32,045 bases of DNA from Candidatus Portnoyibacteriota bacterium (GCA_016208745.1 JACQXN010000012.1:6681-38725), one strand, 5' to 3'; positions 8,564-16,754 are shown, numbered from the stretch's first letter. Made by a program: numbers and translations. Notes: a model not told the origin generated them from the letters alone.

Positions 8564-9072
8564 TTATAGTTTCCCCATATTTATCCAAGGGGTAGAGCCG
8601 CCTTGCAATCTCCAAATATTACCGCTTTTATCAAGGAAGAAATCAACTTCCCATTGTAAAATTTCAGAAGTCGGGATAGAAACATTATGACTTGGCCAAG
8701 CTAAAAAGGTTTTAAAGTTAGGATTCCAAAGCCAAGTTGTCCCATCTGTTTTAAGAATAATAGGCTCATTCTGCTCTTGGCTTATAAATGCGATATTATC
8801 TGTTCCGATAACTCCTGATAGTCCTTTTTCGCCTTGAATGCCTTGCTCGCCAGTATCTTATCTCCCTTTAGGCCTTGAATATTCCAAGTCAACAATTTGT
8901 CATTCTTTTTGCAATCATCTCTCCTAAACCCTTCTCCAATTACATAAACCAACCCGCTTTTTTTAACACAGACGCTGATTGTATCGCCAGCGGCTCTGGT
9001 ATAAGTCCATAATCCTATTGTCAAACCTACCGCTACGATACTTATTATTAAAATTACTATTGTTTTTTTCAT
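8564..9072 (-). pseudogene. Frameshifted collagen-like exported/membrane protein
   Basis: N-terminal TM segment then 'NIQGLKGDK' in one frame; the adjacent frame continues 'GEQGIQGEKGLSGVIGTDNIAFISQEQNEPIILKTDGTTWLWNPNFKTFLAW...WINMGKL*' to the stop at 8564. Confidence 0.7.
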
Positions 9073-9113
9073 AATATTTTTTCTTTTAAAAAGTTAATAA
9101 TAAAATTTTTCAT

Positions 9114-9473
9114 TTATTTAATATCTTGCATATTCTCAATCGGTGATTCTTTGGTTTCTCCTTTTTCTGTATATTTTACAATACAAGTATTTCGCCACTC
9201 CTCATAATAAATACCCACTATATTATTCCACCTTTGTTTTAAATCTTTTAGTAATGTTTGACATTTTAAATTATTACTAAAGTCTGTGTCTGCCTTGTCT
9301 TTTTCCGTTTTTACTTGGTCTGCTTCCGCTTTTGCTCTGTCTACTGCTGCCTTTGCTTGTAGCTCTACCTGCCGTTGCTTTTCAATAGACTTCTGTTTAT
9401 TTACTTGGCTCACATACCAAAATCCTCCTAAAATAATACACCCCAGCATAAATATTAGCTGCTTTATTGGCAA
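9114..9473 (-). CDS. Small membrane-anchored coiled-coil protein
   Basis: 119 aa; N-terminal TM then Lys/Glu/Ala-rich coil. Confidence 0.55.
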   Translation of the reverse strand: MPIKQLIFMLGCIILGGFWYVSQVNKQKSIEKQRQVELQAKAAVDRAKAEADQVKTEKDKADTDFSNNLKCQTLLKDLKQRWNNIVGIYYEEWRNTCIVKYTEKGETKESPIENMQDIK

Positions 9474-9921
9474 GAATTAGACAGCGAAGCAAATCCCTAA
9501 TGTTAATTTTTCCTGATGATGTAGAATAATTATATTTATCTCTTAATTTCATTCCCTTAGGATGTGCAAATTCATTTCTATAAGAATTTACCTTTAATAA
9601 ATTATTCACTGGAAAATTATCATTATATTCTTTTACAATCTCAATTTTATTTCTAAAAGAAACATAGTTTGATAGTATTCTATAAAAATCTTGCGAAAAA
9701 TATACATCTGTGCCATCTTCACCTTTTTTAATAATCCCTTCCTTCCTGAATTGATAACCTATACGAATTTCCAGAAGTTCCTCAAGGTGAGCGTGAGTTG
9801 AGATTACTCTTGCTTGTAATTCTCTTAATTCCGGCGTTAGATAGGCAGGGTGAATATCCCCCAAATTATCCAGCTCATTCTTTAGTTCATCAATTTCTTC
9901 ATCAATGGCTTTCCTTCTCAT
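9397..9921 (-). CDS. HEPN-like protein
   Basis: 174 aa mostly helical; 'SYRNEFAHPKG' fits the HEPN Rx4-6H motif (R-NEFA-H). Confidence 0.5.
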   Translation of the reverse strand: MRRKAIDEEIDELKNELDNLGDIHPAYLTPELRELQARVISTHAHLEELLEIRIGYQFRKEGIIKKGEDGTDVYFSQDFYRILSNYVSFRNKIEIVKEYNDNFPVNNLLKVNSYRNEFAHPKGMKLRDKYNYSTSSGKINIRDLLRCLILANKAANIYAGVYYFRRILVCEPSK

Positions 9922-10100
9922 TTTGTTTGCCTTTTTAATAATTTATTCAATTCTTTTTCAGAAATTCTAGTATTCTTGCGGGAAATTTTAATAGTCTTAA
10001 TTTTGCCAGCCCGAACATAACGATAGAATGTTGGCTCGCTTATACGAAGTATCTGTATTACTTCCCGAATAGTTAAAAGGTTTCCGATTCTTTTTGACAT
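9918..10100 (-). CDS. Excisionase/MerR-type HTH DNA-binding protein
   Basis: 60 aa; 'LLTIREVIQILRISEPTFYRYVRAGKIKTIKISRKNTRISEKELNKLL'; 4-nt overlap with the HEPN-like gene. Confidence 0.8.
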   Translation of the reverse strand: MSKRIGNLLTIREVIQILRISEPTFYRYVRAGKIKTIKISRKNTRISEKELNKLLKRQTK

Positions 10101-10171
10101 CTATTGATAGTTTAAGGCACTTTTAAAAAATTAGCAAATTATAGAAATTGCAGACTTGTTGATGATAGCTA

Positions 10172-10199
10172 TTGACAGGTTGTGTGGATTTGTTAAAAT
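10172..10199 (+). promoter_or_regulatory. Sigma-70-type promoter
   Basis: TTGACA - 16 nt - TAAAAT. Confidence 0.65.
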
Positions 10200-10205
10200 A
10201 GAGGC

Positions 10206-10312
10206 GTTGAGGATAAATCAGTATAGCAGAAGCTTTTATTTTTTGATAAAATTGTAGAAGCCCGAGAGCTGGTTTATCCTCAACAGATAACTTTTGCTCC
10301 TCGGGCTTTTAT
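10206..10312 (+). ncRNA. Candidate small RNA with interleaved stems (H-type pseudoknot or attenuator)
   Basis: GTTGAGGATAAA 10206-10217 / TTTATCCTCAAC 10273-10284 interleaved with AAGCCCGAG 10258-10266 / CTCGGGCTT 10300-10308, then TTTATATTT. Confidence 0.6.
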
Positions 10313-10321
10313 ATTTCTAAA

Positions 10322-10432
10322 ATGAGTTACACGCTAGGCGGTGTTATTCTCCAAAACTTAATAGAAACTCTGCCAATAATGCTTTTAGTTACACCATTTA
10401 TTTATTGGCTAGTGTTTAAGAAATTAAAATAA
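10322..10432 (+). CDS. Small single-TM peptide (36 aa)
   Basis: MSYTLGGVILQNLIETLPIMLLVTPFIYWLVFKKLK, hydrophobic with basic tail; no clear Shine-Dalgarno. Confidence 0.4.
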   Translation: MSYTLGGVILQNLIETLPIMLLVTPFIYWLVFKKLK

Positions 10433-10500
10433 TTCAGGGAAGCAGTAAGCGGTAGCCAGTGGGGCGGCTTCACTGAACGCTGGCTATCGCTTATTCTGAA
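10433..10500. repeat. Inverted repeat upstream of the small serine recombinase
   Basis: TAAGCGGTAGCCAG 10446-10459 / CTGGCTATCGCTTA 10480-10493 (one G.U), outer TTCAG/CTGAA. Confidence 0.7.
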
Positions 10501-10520
10501 ATAATTAATAATTTAAAAAT

Positions 10521-11075
10521 ATGACAAACTTAAAAATCGGGCTTTATGCCCGCGTATCAACAGACGAACAAAATATTAATACCCAGATAGTAGCCATTAA
10601 GGATTTCTGCCAAAGGAATGACTACAAAATAGCTGAGCAGTATCTGGATGTAGGAATATCCGGCTCTACTGATTCAAGGCCGGCATTTAATAAATTAATC
10701 AATGACGTTAGAAGCGGCCGGATTAATTGTATTGTGGTTTATAAGTTAGATAGGATTGGCAGAAGTTTGCAGCATCTATTAAATCTTTTTGAAGAGTTTA
10801 GATATAGAAAGGTTGAGTTTGTTTCCTTAACCCAAAATATTAATACCAACACTCCGGAGGGAAAAATGTTTTTAAGGTTGCTGATGGTTTTAGCTGAATA
10901 CGAAAGGGAGCTGATTGTTTCAAGAATTCACAGCGGGCTTGATAGGGCGCGAAAGGAAGGCAAGACACTAGGCAGGCCAATTGGTGCAAAGGATAGCAAA
11001 CGCAGAAAGCTATCCGGCTACTGGAACAGATGGGCTGATAAGAAGCAGAAAATAAGAGAGTTAGTTAAGGCTTAA
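10521..11075 (+). CDS. Small serine recombinase (resolvase/invertase family)
   Basis: 184 aa; 'GLYARVSTDEQNINTQ', 'VYKLDRIGRSLQHLL', 'LAEYERELIVSRIHSGLDRARKEGKTLGRP'. Confidence 0.95.
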   Translation: MTNLKIGLYARVSTDEQNINTQIVAIKDFCQRNDYKIAEQYLDVGISGSTDSRPAFNKLINDVRSGRINCIVVYKLDRIGRSLQHLLNLFEEFRYRKVEFVSLTQNINTNTPEGKMFLRLLMVLAEYERELIVSRIHSGLDRARKEGKTLGRPIGAKDSKRRKLSGYWNRWADKKQKIRELVKA

Positions 11076-11079
11076 ATTT

Positions 11080-11400
11080 ATGAGAAAACACAAAACAAAC
11101 ATACCATCCGAGTTGGAAATTTTAAAAGATACATTGAATAGATTAAAGCGCTATACCAAAAAATATCCAGTTGCTTCACTTATGTTGCCCCACGTGGCAA
11201 GGTTAATTGAGCTAGAAGAAGAAAATCAAAGTGAAATCAGGAGGGAAATTATCCCAGAATTTTTAGTGCGAGAAAAAAGAGAAGCTGAAAAGAAAGAGTT
11301 AAATAAAAAATTAGGGAATATTAATAAAGCTGTATTCTCTGTGTCAAAAAAATATAGCAAAAAACAGATTGAAAAATTGGTTGCCGATTTTAGAAAATAA
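11080..11400 (+). CDS. Hypothetical protein between the two recombinases
   Basis: 106 aa; near-contiguous with both neighbours. Confidence 0.6.
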   Translation: MRKHKTNIPSELEILKDTLNRLKRYTKKYPVASLMLPHVARLIELEEENQSEIRREIIPEFLVREKREAEKKELNKKLGNINKAVFSVSKKYSKKQIEKLVADFRK

Positions 11401-11409
11401 AATAATAAA

Positions 11410-13011
11410 ATGCCAACAGCATTAGACAATAAAATAATTGCCAAGACGCTGCGCGCAGCCGTCTATGCCAGACTTTCAACCGAAGAGCAGAACCGGCAGG
11501 ATTTATCCATGCCTAAAGTGCAGATACCCAAAGCCATGGATTATATCAGGGAAGCCGGCTGGCGGTTTATTAAAACCTATACTGATGTTGCTGATTGCAA
11601 TAAGTTTGATAAGCGCGCCGGCCTGCAGGAAATGTTAAGTGAAGTTAAGGACTTTGATATTATTGTGGTTTATGAGTTTGCCAGATTATGGGGTGATTCA
11701 GATTATACCAAGGGGAGGATTTTTAACATACTGGATAAAAACCGGATTCAAGTAACCGCGGTATTACAGAAAACAGCCATAGTAACGCCGGAAGATTATG
11801 ACCCCAAGTGCATGAACGTAAAAAACCAACGATTAATTTCTGGTATAGGGGTAGCCTATGACCGAGGGAGAAGGCGGGAAAACTTTATGGCATCCAGACT
11901 AGCCACAATAAACAATGGCAAGTGCGTAACCTCTCTCATCTATGGCTATGATATTAAAAGAGAAATCCATCCAACTGATAACAAAAGGACAATCGGTTAT
12001 CGGATTATCAATGAATACGAAGCCTCGGTTTTAAAAAGAATTCTAAATGAAAGAACCAACGGGGGAAGTTTAAGAAAGATTACAGCCGGTTTAAATAAAG
12101 ATGGCATCAAAACTAAAAAGGGCAAGGAGTGGACTTGCACTAATTTATCGCGCTTAATCAAGAATCCTCTTTGCTGCGGATATTTTTATTGGAATAAAAC
12201 TCAAGATAGAAAGATGGATGATGAGAGAATCTGTTTGCGGATACCTAAAGAACGCTGGAAGCTGATAACAATTAGCAAAGAGAGGGAAAGATATTATAAG
12301 CCGATTGTAACCAAAGAAGTCTGGGAGAAAGCCCAGCAGGTAGGTAAGATTTACTCCAACTTAAAAGGCAGAGCCGGCCATAGTAGGAATATCCTTGCCG
12401 GATTGCTTTACTGCGCGCATTGTGGAGGCGGAATGAATGAAACGTCTTTTAGTTGGCGTGGAGGGAAGCTTAAGCCCCTACATCTAACCAGCTACTATGT
12501 ATGCAGGGAATGGTTACAGAAAAATAAGTGTGATAAGAAAGGCCATAATGCCCAGAGAACAAAAGAGCAGGTAATCAGCGAGGTTGAAAGATATCTTAAT
12601 TGTCCGGAGGCCTTTGAGATAGCTTTAGCTAGCCAGAAGAATGAAAAAATTGGTGAGAAGAAAAAGGAAATTAGAGGCTGGGAAACGAAGCTCCGCCAAA
12701 CAGAAACTCGGCTTTATAATTTAAACCTTGATTGGATAGATAGGAAAATAAAAGAGGGCTACTACCATGAGCTATTGCAGAATTTGGAAGACGAACAGAT
12801 TAAAACCAGAGGCCATTTAATTGAATTAAAAGACGGGTTGAAGGAATTAGAAGAGAAGCGCGAACAAGTCTATAAGGTGCAATCATTGGCCGAAGAGATT
12901 AAAGAGGGAATCAATCAATTAGATATTCCACAGCAGAAAATTCTAATGCAGATGTTGATAGAAAAAGTTATAATTATTGACGGAGTGCCTAAGGTTAGCT
13001 TTAAAATCTAA
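11410..13011 (+). CDS. Large serine recombinase (integrase)
   Basis: 533 aa; 'AAVYARLSTEEQNRQ', recombinase domain 'YGYDIKRE...', zinc ribbon 'CAHCGGGM...YYVCREWLQKNKC', C-terminal coiled coil. Confidence 0.95.
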   Translation: MPTALDNKIIAKTLRAAVYARLSTEEQNRQDLSMPKVQIPKAMDYIREAGWRFIKTYTDVADCNKFDKRAGLQEMLSEVKDFDIIVVYEFARLWGDSDYTKGRIFNILDKNRIQVTAVLQKTAIVTPEDYDPKCMNVKNQRLISGIGVAYDRGRRRENFMASRLATINNGKCVTSLIYGYDIKREIHPTDNKRTIGYRIINEYEASVLKRILNERTNGGSLRKITAGLNKDGIKTKKGKEWTCTNLSRLIKNPLCCGYFYWNKTQDRKMDDERICLRIPKERWKLITISKERERYYKPIVTKEVWEKAQQVGKIYSNLKGRAGHSRNILAGLLYCAHCGGGMNETSFSWRGGKLKPLHLTSYYVCREWLQKNKCDKKGHNAQRTKEQVISEVERYLNCPEAFEIALASQKNEKIGEKKKEIRGWETKLRQTETRLYNLNLDWIDRKIKEGYYHELLQNLEDEQIKTRGHLIELKDGLKELEEKREQVYKVQSLAEEIKEGINQLDIPQQKILMQMLIEKVIIIDGVPKVSFKI

Positions 13012-13851
13012 CGCTATAGAGTGTCCGTTTACAATATCACAATTATTGCCTCATTTTTTATGACGATTTTTGGCTGGTTTATGTTGCCGCGAAACGCCAG
13101 ATTCTGGTTGGCTGTTTTGGCAATTGTATTTTTTACTATTTTAACCGGCGCTTCAGCTTCTGTTGTTCGCGCCTCTATTATGGGAGTTATGGTTCTGGTG
13201 GCGCGACAAGGCGGCCGGCTTTACAGCGTCAAAAACGCTCTAGTTTTTGCGGGCGCAGTAATGATTTTTTTAAATCCTAAAATTTTGCGATTTGATATTA
13301 GTTTTCAGCTTTCGTTTCTGGCGACGGCCGGTTTGATTTGGCTGGCGCCAGTTTTTGACCCCGTAATACAACTTTGGCTGTCGCCAAAGGCGACAAACAA
13401 AACCAGAATGCCAAAGTTGATATACGGGGTTGAAAGATGGTCTATCACTCAGAAATTTATAGAAATCCTTGTGACCACTTTTTCGGCACAACTAGCAGTT
13501 TTGCCTTTAATTTTGGTATATTTTAGCCAATTGTCTCTCATTTCGCCTTTGGCCAATATGGCGATTTTATTATTAGTCCCTTTTGCAATGCTTCTTGGAT
13601 TTTTAATCGGCGGGCTTGGCATAATTTGGCTTTGGGGCGCTAAAGTTTTAGGCTGGGTTTTGTGGCTTATTCTAACTCTAAAAATTAAAATGATTGAATT
13701 TTTTGCCGGCTTGCCTCTAAGCTCTTTAGAAATGCAATGGGATTGGATTTTTGCCATAATTTATTATCTGATACTTACATTATTTCTGCGATGGTTTTAT
13801 CAAAGACAAAAATCCGGAATTTTGGTGGAAAAATACGCCACAGATAATTAG
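13012..13851 (+). pseudogene. comEC: comEC 3' fragment (competence domain), 5' part missing at the element junction
   Basis: 'VSVYNITIIASFFMTIF...LTGASASVVRASIMGVMVLVARQGGR...NPKILRFDISFQLSFLATAGLI' is ComEC core; usual N-terminal part absent, frame opens right after the integrase stop. Confidence 0.85.
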
Positions 13852-13863
13852 TTATCGCGAATC

Positions 13864-14016
13864 GTAAAACAATAATTTTCCCCCTTTGAAAAAGGGGGAT
13901 TCCCTCCCGAGGCGGGTCCGCCTTTGGCGGAAAGGGGGATTTATATTGAAGACTATTTTTAAAATCCACCCCACCCCTCCTTTTTCAAAGGAGGGCGCAT
14001 TATTTTACAATTTTAG
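13864..14016. repeat. MITE-like or compound inverted repeat
   Basis: TCGTAAAACAATAAT..CCCCCTTTGAAAAAGGGGG on the left, CCTCCTTTTTCAAAGGAGGG..ATTATTTTACAA on the right; inner GGCGGGTCCGCCTTTGGCGGA. Confidence 0.65.
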
Positions 14017-14025
14017 CCGACTCCA

Positions 14026-14898
14026 ATGATACAAAAGTTTAAACGAAAATTTATTCCCGCTTGGCTTGGTATATTGGCAGTCGTGGCTATTTTTGTGTGG
14101 CTGGCGGTTTTTGCCAAGGCGCAAAGTAATTTTCTGGAAGTAAACTTTTTTGATATTGGGCAAGGCAAAGCGATCTTTATTGAATCGCCTGATGGCAACC
14201 AAATTTTAATTGATGGCGGGCCGGATAATTCGGTTTTGGAAAAATTATCAGAAAAGATGCCCTTTTTTGATAGAAGCATTGATATTTTAATTTTAACGCA
14301 TTCGGACTCAGACCATTTAAACGGCCTAATAGAAGTTTTAAAAAGATATGAGATTGGCCGGATTGTGCAGACTGATGCGAAAGATCCTTCTGCCGCCTTC
14401 CAGATTTGGCAGAATTTAATTAAAGAAAAAAACATTCCTGTTTTGTTTGCTTTGGGCGGACAGAAGATAAAAATTGGCGAAGGATTTTTAATAGAAATAT
14501 TATATCCCAATCGATCTTTAGCGCAGGAAACTTTGAAAAACACTAATGCTGGTTCAATCGTAGCGCGTTTAATTTATGGCCAGAATTCGTTTTTATTCAC
14601 CGGCGACTCCGAAGAGGCGACCGAATCATATCTATTGGGAACTGGCGCCAAAATTGATTCGGATATTTTGGATGTTTCGCACCATGGCAGCAAAAATTCA
14701 AGTAGCCAGGAATTTATAGACGCAATTAGCCCCGAAATTGCCGTTATCCAGACCGGTGTCAAAAATCGCTATGGCCATCCGCATCAGGAAGCATTAGATA
14801 GATTAAAAGAAGCAAGGATTTTTCGGACCGACCTTTGCGGGGACATTTTAATTTTAAGCGACGGGGGAGAATATCAAATTGAGGCCAGTTGTCCTTAG
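14026..14898 (+). CDS. ComEC-like metallo-beta-lactamase-fold hydrolase
   Basis: 290 aa; N-terminal TM, 'VNFFDIGQGKAIFIESPDGNQILIDGG', 'LTHSDSDHLNGL', 'LFTGDSE', 'VSHHGSKNSSS', 'RYGHPHQE'. Confidence 0.9.
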   Translation: MIQKFKRKFIPAWLGILAVVAIFVWLAVFAKAQSNFLEVNFFDIGQGKAIFIESPDGNQILIDGGPDNSVLEKLSEKMPFFDRSIDILILTHSDSDHLNGLIEVLKRYEIGRIVQTDAKDPSAAFQIWQNLIKEKNIPVLFALGGQKIKIGEGFLIEILYPNRSLAQETLKNTNAGSIVARLIYGQNSFLFTGDSEEATESYLLGTGAKIDSDILDVSHHGSKNSSSQEFIDAISPEIAVIQTGVKNRYGHPHQEALDRLKEARIFRTDLCGDILILSDGGEYQIEASCP

Positions 14899-15021
14899 CC
14901 GAACCTATGCCAATTTTGACGCTATCGCGCGAAATTGGCACATTTACGCCAAGCTTGCGCAAAAAGCAGAAATATATTAAACTATATTTACGTTTAATTA
15001 TTTTTTAACCATTCCAATTTT

Positions 15022-15624
15022 ATGATTCAGCAAAGAGAAAGAAGCTTAGTCCTAATCAAGCCCGACGGTGTTCAGCGTTCGCTTGTTGGTGAGATTATTA
15101 AAAGATACGAAAAAACTGGTTTGAAGCTGGTCGCTTTAAAATTTGTCATTCCTGACGAAGAAACAGTAAAAAAGCATTATCTTTCTGATAAAGGATGGCT
15201 TGAGTCTGTTGGTAAAAAGGCAATTTCTGCCTATGAAAAAAAAGGAATAGAGCCGCCAATTAAAGACCCAATTGAATGCGGCCAAGCGGTTTTAAATGTT
15301 TTGCTAAAATATATAATTTCCGGTCCAGTGGTGGCTATGGTTTGGGAGGGCAGTGAAGCAGTTGGCGTTATCCGAAAAATTACCGGCGGAACAGAGCCTT
15401 TAACTTCAGATGTTGGAACAATCAGAGGCGATTTCACAATTGACTCTTATAAATTAGCTGATGTGGATGGCCGGGCAGTGAGAAATTTAATTCATGCCTC
15501 AGGCTCATCAGTGGAAGCAGAAAAAGAAATAAAAATTTGGTTTGAAGACGAGGAAGTTATTAAATATCGCTTAGTTCAGGAAAGCATTTTATACGATGTT
15601 AATTTAGACGGGATTAAAGAATAG
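15022..15624 (+). CDS. ndk: Nucleoside diphosphate kinase, extended form
   Basis: 'RSLVLIKPDGVQRSLVGEII', 'GTIRGDF', 'NLIHASGSSVEAEKEIKIWF'. Confidence 0.93.
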   Translation: MIQQRERSLVLIKPDGVQRSLVGEIIKRYEKTGLKLVALKFVIPDEETVKKHYLSDKGWLESVGKKAISAYEKKGIEPPIKDPIECGQAVLNVLLKYIISGPVVAMVWEGSEAVGVIRKITGGTEPLTSDVGTIRGDFTIDSYKLADVDGRAVRNLIHASGSSVEAEKEIKIWFEDEEVIKYRLVQESILYDVNLDGIKE

Positions 15625-15625
15625 C

Positions 15626-15697
15626 AAAAAGTAAAAATTAAAAAGTAAGAAGGAAAAACTAAAAGATACAAATTTTAAATTTTCATTTTTACTTTTT
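15626..15697. repeat. Intergenic imperfect hairpin (H1)
   Basis: AAAAAGTAAAAATTAAAA 15626-15643 / TTTTCATTTTTACTTTTT 15680-15697. Confidence 0.7.
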
Positions 15698-15719
15698 AAA
15701 TTGCAACGTGCCTTATTCA

Positions 15720-15863
15720 ATGAATTATAGCGGTCAGAGCAACAAATGGTTTTCAGTTTTAATCTTAGCCGGATTGCCTTTCTGGATTATTTATCGCTGG
15801 CTCAAAAACGATTTGCCGCATATTGAAAGGGAGCCGGGCAAACCAAAAAATATCTCTGGCTAA
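15720..15863 (+). CDS. Small single-TM protein
   Basis: 47 aa MNYSGQSNKWFSVLILAGLPFWIIYRWLKNDLPHIEREPGKPKNISG; GTG 15708 is an alternative start; terminator follows. Confidence 0.55.
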   Translation: MNYSGQSNKWFSVLILAGLPFWIIYRWLKNDLPHIEREPGKPKNISG

Positions 15864-15880
15864 GCAGAGATATTTTATTT
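15849..15880 (+). terminator. Rho-independent terminator
   Basis: AATATCTCTG-gctaag-CAGAGATATT then TTATTT. Confidence 0.85.
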
Positions 15881-16022
15881 GTGGATAAAGCGTTGAAAAG
15901 CAGTGTAAAAATTGTTTACTAATAATTATTAATTTTTATTGACGAATAGAGATTTTTTATTGACAATTAGACTAAGAGCGACAATAATATAATAGCTAAA
16001 TGACTAAAACATCCAATCCAAG

Positions 16023-16697
16023 ATGAAAATTCTTATTATTGAAGACCAGGAAAAATTAGCCAAGCTGATTAAAAAAGGCCTGGAGCAGGAAGGTTATTCA
16101 GCTGATTATCTAATGGACGGCGAATCAGGCCAGAGGCGGCTGGAGCTAAATCACAAAGATTATGATCTATTAATCCTTGATTTGATGTTGCCAAGAAAAA
16201 GCGGTTACGAAGTTTGTAAAAATATCAGAGATCTTAAAATATCCATTCCAGTTTTAGTGCTAACAGCTAAAGACGGCGTTGAGGATAAAGTTTCCTTGCT
16301 TGATGCCGGGGCGGATGATTATATTGTTAAGCCATTCTCTTTTAAGGAGCTTTTGGCCAGAGTCAGAGCGCTTTTGAGGCGGCCAGAATCAGTTTTGCCC
16401 AATAAATTACAAGTTGGAAATTTAATCCTTAATCGCACTACGCGCGAAGCATTCGTTGATAACAAGGAAATCAGGCTTACCTTAAAGGAGTTTGCCCTGC
16501 TTGAATTCTTAATGCGTCGTCCCAATCAGGTTGTAGACCGCGAACAAATAATAACCAATGTTTGGGATTTTGATGTTGACTTGTTTAACAATATAGTGGA
16601 TGTGTACATCAACAAGTTGCGCAATAAAATAGATGGCAAGAAAGCCAGAAAAACAATTGAAACAGTGCGCGGGGTTGGTTATAGAATAAGGGTCTGA
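16023..16697 (+). CDS. OmpR-family response regulator
   Basis: Receiver 'LLILDLMLPRKSGYEV', 'DDYIVKPFSFKELLARVRALLRR', C-terminal winged helix 'VDVYINKLRNKIDGKKARKTIETVRGVGYRIRV'. Confidence 0.95.
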   Translation: MKILIIEDQEKLAKLIKKGLEQEGYSADYLMDGESGQRRLELNHKDYDLLILDLMLPRKSGYEVCKNIRDLKISIPVLVLTAKDGVEDKVSLLDAGADDYIVKPFSFKELLARVRALLRRPESVLPNKLQVGNLILNRTTREAFVDNKEIRLTLKEFALLEFLMRRPNQVVDREQIITNVWDFDVDLFNNIVDVYINKLRNKIDGKKARKTIETVRGVGYRIRV

Positions 16698-16716
16698 TTT
16701 TGAAATTTGCCAGAAT

Positions 16717-16754
16717 AAAAATCCTGTTCTGCGTTTTGCAAAGCGGGATTTTTT
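16717..16754. terminator. Bidirectional terminator between convergent regulator and kinase genes
   Basis: AAAAATCCTG ... CGGGATTTTTT. Confidence 0.7.

Larger units (their letters stand above)
1..13020. mobile_element. Right-hand portion of an integrated phage-like or satellite-like element; left end lies outside the window
   Basis: Contiguous phage-type genes (sigma-like, PrimPol, helicase, TerS/TerL, scaffold-like, HEPN/HTH, two serine recombinases) ending next to a 5'-truncated comEC. Confidence 0.85.

Noticed and set aside
10206-10312. Type III toxin-antitoxin RNA (pseudoknot antitoxin)
   Set aside because: Only a single unit rather than tandem repeats, and no ToxN-like endoribonuclease downstream; kept only as a generic structured RNA.
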